Assembly (NCBI GenBank): GCA_019117485.1
Contig: DWZQ01000026.1
Span: 1-64,000 of the forward strand
DNA from: Candidatus Agathobaculum intestinipullorum
Lineage (GTDB): Bacteria; Bacillota; Clostridia; Oscillospirales; Butyricicoccaceae
Direction: 5' to 3'
DNA length: 64,000 nt
Part shown: piece after piece, positions 61,286 through 64,000 of the stretch
Numbering within the stretch: position 1 is the first letter of the stretch
Layout: every line of letters begins with the position of its first letter
Notes under the pieces: model-generated
The model's input: only the letters and a program-made list of their open reading frames with translations
Database searches by the model: none
What the model was told of the DNA's origin: nothing
Program-made: the position numbers and the translations under genes

Positions 61286-62644
61286 TTACTTGTCACAGAT
61301 GACTTTGCCCTGATTTTTGGCCGAAAGACCGTTCTGGATACGGGCGATTGCATCCGCGAGCGGCACCTTGACCTGCTCGCCCGAGTCCATATCCTTGACC
61401 GCGATGACATTTTCCTTGATTTCGTCCTCGCCGAGGAAAATCGCATACGGAATACCCAGCTTGTCCGCATAGCCGATTTTATGCTTAAACTTCTTCTGCT
61501 CGCTATACAGCTGCGTGCGGATGCCCGCCTCACGCAAAGAAGTTGCCAGCGCAATCGCCGCCCCCATATCATCGGTCATCGGCAGGATGAGCACGTCAGC
61601 AGGCGCGCGGTTCATGCAGTCATTCAGATAGCCCTGTTCACCTAGCACATAGAACAGACGGGTCAGGCCGATCGAAATGCCCACGCCCGGCAGCTGCTTG
61701 TCGGTGTAGTACTCTGCAAGGTTGTCATAGCGGCCCCCAGAGCAGATCGAGCCAATCTCCGGATGGTCGAGCATCGCAGTCTCGTACACCGTGCCGGTGT
61801 AGTAGTCCAAGCCGCGCGCGATTGTCAGGTCGATCTCAAAATGGTCATCCGGCACGCCGAATGCCGTCATGTACTGCGCGACCGTTTTCAGTTCCTCCGC
61901 GCCCTGATCAAACACATCGTTTTTGCCCTTGTAGCCCTCAAGCGCCGCGAGGATACCCTCGGTGCCGCCCGGGGTGGAAATGAACGCAAGCAGCTCGTCC
62001 GCAGTTGCAGCTGCTACGCCGAAGTCCTCAACCAGAATAGCCTTGACCTTGTCCGCGCCGATCTTTTCCAGCTTGTCAATCGTGCGCATCACGTCGCCCG
62101 CCTTTTCGGTCAAGCCAAGGATGGCAAAAAAGCCGTTTAACACCTTGCGGTTGTTAATGCGGATCTTGAAACGCTGAAGGCCGAGCGAAGTGAACGTCTT
62201 ATAGATAATACTCGGCACCTCGGCCTCGTTGATGATATCCAGCTTGCCGTCGCCAATGACGTCGATATCCGCCTGATAGAACTCGCGGAAACGGCCGCGC
62301 TGCGCACGCTCGCCGCGGTAGACCTTGCCGATCTGGAAACGGCGAAACGGGAACGTCAATTCCCCGTAGTGCTGCGCAACATACTTTGCCAGCGGCACCG
62401 TCAGATCGAAGCGCAGCGACAGGTCGCTATCGCCTTTGGTAAAGCGGTAAATCTGCTTTTCCGTCTCGCCGCCGCCTTTGGCCAGCAACACCTCGGAGGA
62501 CTCGATCAACGGCGTGTCCAGCGGGTAAAAACCGTACAGCGCATAGGTATCACGCAGCACCTGCATGATGCGTTCCATCTGCACCTGCGGGGCGGGCAGC
62601 AGCTCCATAAAGCCGGACAGGGTTCTGGGTTTTACTTTTTCCAT
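61286..62644 (-). CDS. hisS: Histidine--tRNA ligase
   Basis: The 452-residue class IIa synthetase has motif 1 with PLIESSEVLLAKGGGETEKQ, motif 2 with SLRFDLTVPLAKYVA and RGRFREFYQADIDVIG, and the histidine-A/B signatures GLDYYTGTVYE and SICSGGRYDNLAEYY. A C-terminal anticodon-binding domain starts near residue 340. GAGGAG precedes ATG 62644 by 12 bases. It precedes aspS in one transcript, without a T-box; a hairpin lies upstream. Confidence 0.97.
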   Translation of the reverse strand: MEKVKPRTLSGFMELLPAPQVQMERIMQVLRDTYALYGFYPLDTPLIESSEVLLAKGGGETEKQIYRFTKGDSDLSLRFDLTVPLAKYVAQHYGELTFPFRRFQIGKVYRGERAQRGRFREFYQADIDVIGDGKLDIINEAEVPSIIYKTFTSLGLQRFKIRINNRKVLNGFFAILGLTEKAGDVMRTIDKLEKIGADKVKAILVEDFGVAAATADELLAFISTPGGTEGILAALEGYKGKNDVFDQGAEELKTVAQYMTAFGVPDDHFEIDLTIARGLDYYTGTVYETAMLDHPEIGSICSGGRYDNLAEYYTDKQLPGVGISIGLTRLFYVLGEQGYLNDCMNRAPADVLILPMTDDMGAAIALATSLREAGIRTQLYSEQKKFKHKIGYADKLGIPYAIFLGEDEIKENVIAVKDMDSGEQVKVPLADAIARIQNGLSAKNQGKVICDK

Positions 62645-62665
62645 AGTTATTTGATTCTCCTCAAG

Positions 62666-62722
62666 ACAGACGATTGCACCGAATAGGCTTTACCGCCCAT
62701 CCGGTGCATGTTGGCTGTCTGT
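62666..62722 (-). other. Nested hairpin between mgsA-like gene and hisS
   Basis: An outer stem ACAGAC/GTCTGT (62666-62671 with 62717-62722) encloses an inner stem GCACCG/CGGTGC (62676-62681 with 62702-62707). It directly abuts the stop codon of the upstream gene and has no T-tract, so it is a structured leader or processing site and not a terminator. Confidence 0.5.
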
Positions 62723-63132
62723 TATTTCTTGTTCTTGGGATTGACGATGTTGCGCCAATCCAGATCGCCGCGGTCAAGGCCAAGGATGAGCATTTCGGCC
62801 GTTGCCGAGTTAGTGGCGATCGGAATATTATGCATATCACAAAGCCGGGCGATGGCGTGCACATCCGGCTCATACTGGGCGTTAGACATGGGATCGCGGA
62901 AAAACAATACAAGGTCAATCTCGTTATACGCTACGCGCGAGGCGATCTGTTCCTCGCCTCCCTGCATGCCCGCCAGGCACTTGTCAATCTTCAGGCCGGT
63001 CGCTTCCTCGACAAATTTGCCGGTCGTGCCAGTGGCGCAGATGTCGTGCTTTGCCAGAATACCGCAATATGCCATACAGAACTGAACCATCAGTTCCTTT
63101 TTTCGGTCATGCGCGATCAGCGCTATGTTCAT
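62722..63132 (-). CDS. mgsA: Methylglyoxal synthase-like protein
   Basis: The 136-residue protein begins NIALIAHDRKKELM, has the phosphate loop ATGTTG, the FFRDPMS segment and the DVHAIARLCDMHNIPIATN block of methylglyoxal synthase. That enzyme converts dihydroxyacetone phosphate to methylglyoxal, a bypass of lower glycolysis. The usual GGDQQ motif, which holds the catalytic Asp71 of the E. coli enzyme, reads GG-E60-EQ here, and FFWDP reads FFRDP. Activity may therefore differ. I chose ATG 63132 over an ATG seven codons earlier, because AAAGGGG lies between them. Confidence 0.82.
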   Translation of the reverse strand: MNIALIAHDRKKELMVQFCMAYCGILAKHDICATGTTGKFVEEATGLKIDKCLAGMQGGEEQIASRVAYNEIDLVLFFRDPMSNAQYEPDVHAIARLCDMHNIPIATNSATAEMLILGLDRGDLDWRNIVNPKNKK

Positions 63133-63256
63133 GCCCGGAACATCCCCTTTCATCTACCACGTTTGCTGCTTCTACTCTCGTTGCTATAACTGGCAGCGCC
63201 CGACTCCGGGCGCGCCGTGGGAAGATGCTGTACTGTTGTCGGCCGCTGCGCGTTTA

Positions 63257-64000
63257 TCAGATACGCGACAGCGGCACCCGCTCGCCGTCCAGACGGCGGG
63301 CAATGTTCTGAAAGGCGCGGGACGCGCCCGAATGCTTGACGGAAAGGATGCTTTTGCCGCTGTTGCCACAAGAAATAAGTTCCTCATCCTCCGGGATAAG
63401 GCCGAGCAACGGCAACCCAGCCTCATCCATGGCATCGTCGATGTTGCCCGACTTGCCGCGGCAGATCATCTGCGGACGGACACGGTTGAGCACCATACGG
63501 ATGCGCTGGATACAATATTCCTCCTCGAGCTTACGCGCGCAGCACTCCGCACCGCGCACACAGGCACGGTCTGTCGCCGTGACAACGACGGCCTGCGTAG
63601 CAATATGTGCAAGAAAAGAAAGCTCGGCCGGTAGGCCCGCAGGCCCGTCGATGAGCACATAGTCAAACCCGGCTTCCTCCGCCTGTACGGCCAACTGCTC
63701 CATGCCGCGCTCGCTCAGCGCAGGCAGCGCGACTGGGGCTGTCAGTAAATACAGGTTTTGATCCTCCGGATGCCGTGCCATCGCGTCGGTGAGCGGCACA
63801 GCGCCGCCCGTGACATCGGCAAAGGAATAGACGACCCGGTCTGACATGCCCAGCACGAGATCCAGATTTCGAAGGCCGCAGTCGCCGTCGATCAGGAGCA
63901 CGCGGTGGCCGTTTCTTTCCAGCGCCGTACCCACGCCCGCTGTAAAGGAGGTTTTCCCTGTGCCGCCCTTACCGGACGCAACCAGAATCACCTTCAACAT
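63257..64000 (-). CDS. minD: MinD/ParA family ATPase (probable septum-site protein MinD)
   Basis: The 247-residue P-loop ATPase has the deviant Walker A ASGKGGTGKTS, the LLIDGDCGLRNLDLVLG block typical of MinD, the FDYVLIDGPAGL Walker B region, and a short C-terminus (RRLDGERVPLSRI) that lacks a strong amphipathic membrane helix. It fits MinD but could be another division or flagellar ParA-like protein. The start ATG occupies the last three bases of the window, so upstream signals and a possible minC are out of view. The next gene downstream is mgsA-like, not minE. Confidence 0.78.
   Translation of the reverse strand: MLKVILVASGKGGTGKTSFTAGVGTALERNGHRVLLIDGDCGLRNLDLVLGMSDRVVYSFADVTGGAVPLTDAMARHPEDQNLYLLTAPVALPALSERGMEQLAVQAEEAGFDYVLIDGPAGLPAELSFLAHIATQAVVVTATDRACVRGAECCARKLEEEYCIQRIRMVLNRVRPQMICRGKSGNIDDAMDEAGLPLLGLIPEDEELISCGNSGKSILSVKHSGASRAFQNIARRLDGERVPLSRI

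Noticed and set aside
59360-61645. 761-codon rightward frame opposite aspS and hisS
   Set aside because: It is a shadow of two certain synthetase genes, with no motif, ribosome site or promoter.

Overview
The window is about 58-60% GC. It looks like a chromosomal segment of a spore-forming Clostridia lineage, probably Oscillospirales near Butyricicoccus/Agathobaculum; that placement is inferred from gene content and protein style, not from a database search. Supporting signs are sporulation-linked genes (yqfC, yqfD, a YlbJ-like protein, a dacF-type carboxypeptidase), a DAP-type MurE, a dcw cluster led by mraZ, a T-box leader and Shine-Dalgarno-rich starts. No rRNA, CRISPR array, prophage or insertion sequence was found. 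The only trace of a mobile element is at the extreme left edge.

Layout. 1-0.7 kb: the last 31 codons of a large serine recombinase end about 20 bases before a decapitated, membrane-anchored XRE-type regulator, so the window probably opens on the end of an integrated element. 0.7-5 kb: tRNA-Gly(GCC) with its own promoter and terminator, a pyridoxal kinase, and a rightward operon of a GHL10 glycosidase, an acyl-ACP thioesterase, a degenerate MNT-like protein and a HEPN protein. 5-9.2 kb: a membrane glycosyltransferase, an ECF-like sigma factor with a membrane partner, and CorA. 9.3-22.6 kb: leftward dcw cluster mraZ-rsmH-ftsL-PBP-murE-murF-mraY-ftsW-murG-ftsQ-ftsZ, with candidate MraZ boxes at the mraZ promoter. 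22.9-26.6 kb: uvrC-rsmD-coaD-coiled-coil gene and a Crh-like HPr protein. 26.8-34.5 kb: yqfC-yqfD-phoH-ybeY-dgkA-era-recO-mutS2. 34.5-38.6 kb: YlbJ-like protein, a four-cysteine small protein and DacF rightward, RodA leftward. 38.7-43 kb: formate-THF ligase, an Lrp regulator overlapping an aminotransferase, and pyrE. 43.1-48.6 kb: ilvB-ilvN-ilvC-ilvD behind a T-box leader. 48.6-50.4 kb: DUF421/DUF4363 pair and a flavin reductase-rubredoxin fusion. 50.6-57 kb: iolB-iolD with a divergent AraC regulator, a VOC protein and a Na+/solute symporter. 57.4-64 kb: LTA synthase-like enzyme, aspS, hisS, an MgsA-like protein and a MinD-type ATPase.

How the genes work together. Much of the window is one cell-envelope and division programme: precursor synthesis (MurE, MurF, MraY, MurG), septal and lateral synthesis (FtsW, the PASTA PBP, RodA, DacF), the divisome (FtsZ, FtsQ, FtsL, MinD) and envelope polymers (LTAS-like enzyme, DgkA). 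Housekeeping genes for RNA, ribosome and DNA maintenance sit between them. Accessory metabolism is confined to the inositol-type iol genes and the branched-chain amino acid operon.

I did not find a clearly new multi-gene system. The observations most worth a second look are the recombinase/XRE junction, the period-10 GTGGGG repeats at mraZ, the KTA third motif in the PBP, the Tyr15 HPr paralogue, the Glu substitution in the MgsA-like protein, the degenerate MNT/HEPN pair in a lipid/envelope operon, and the conserved-looking four-cysteine protein fused by overlap to dacF.
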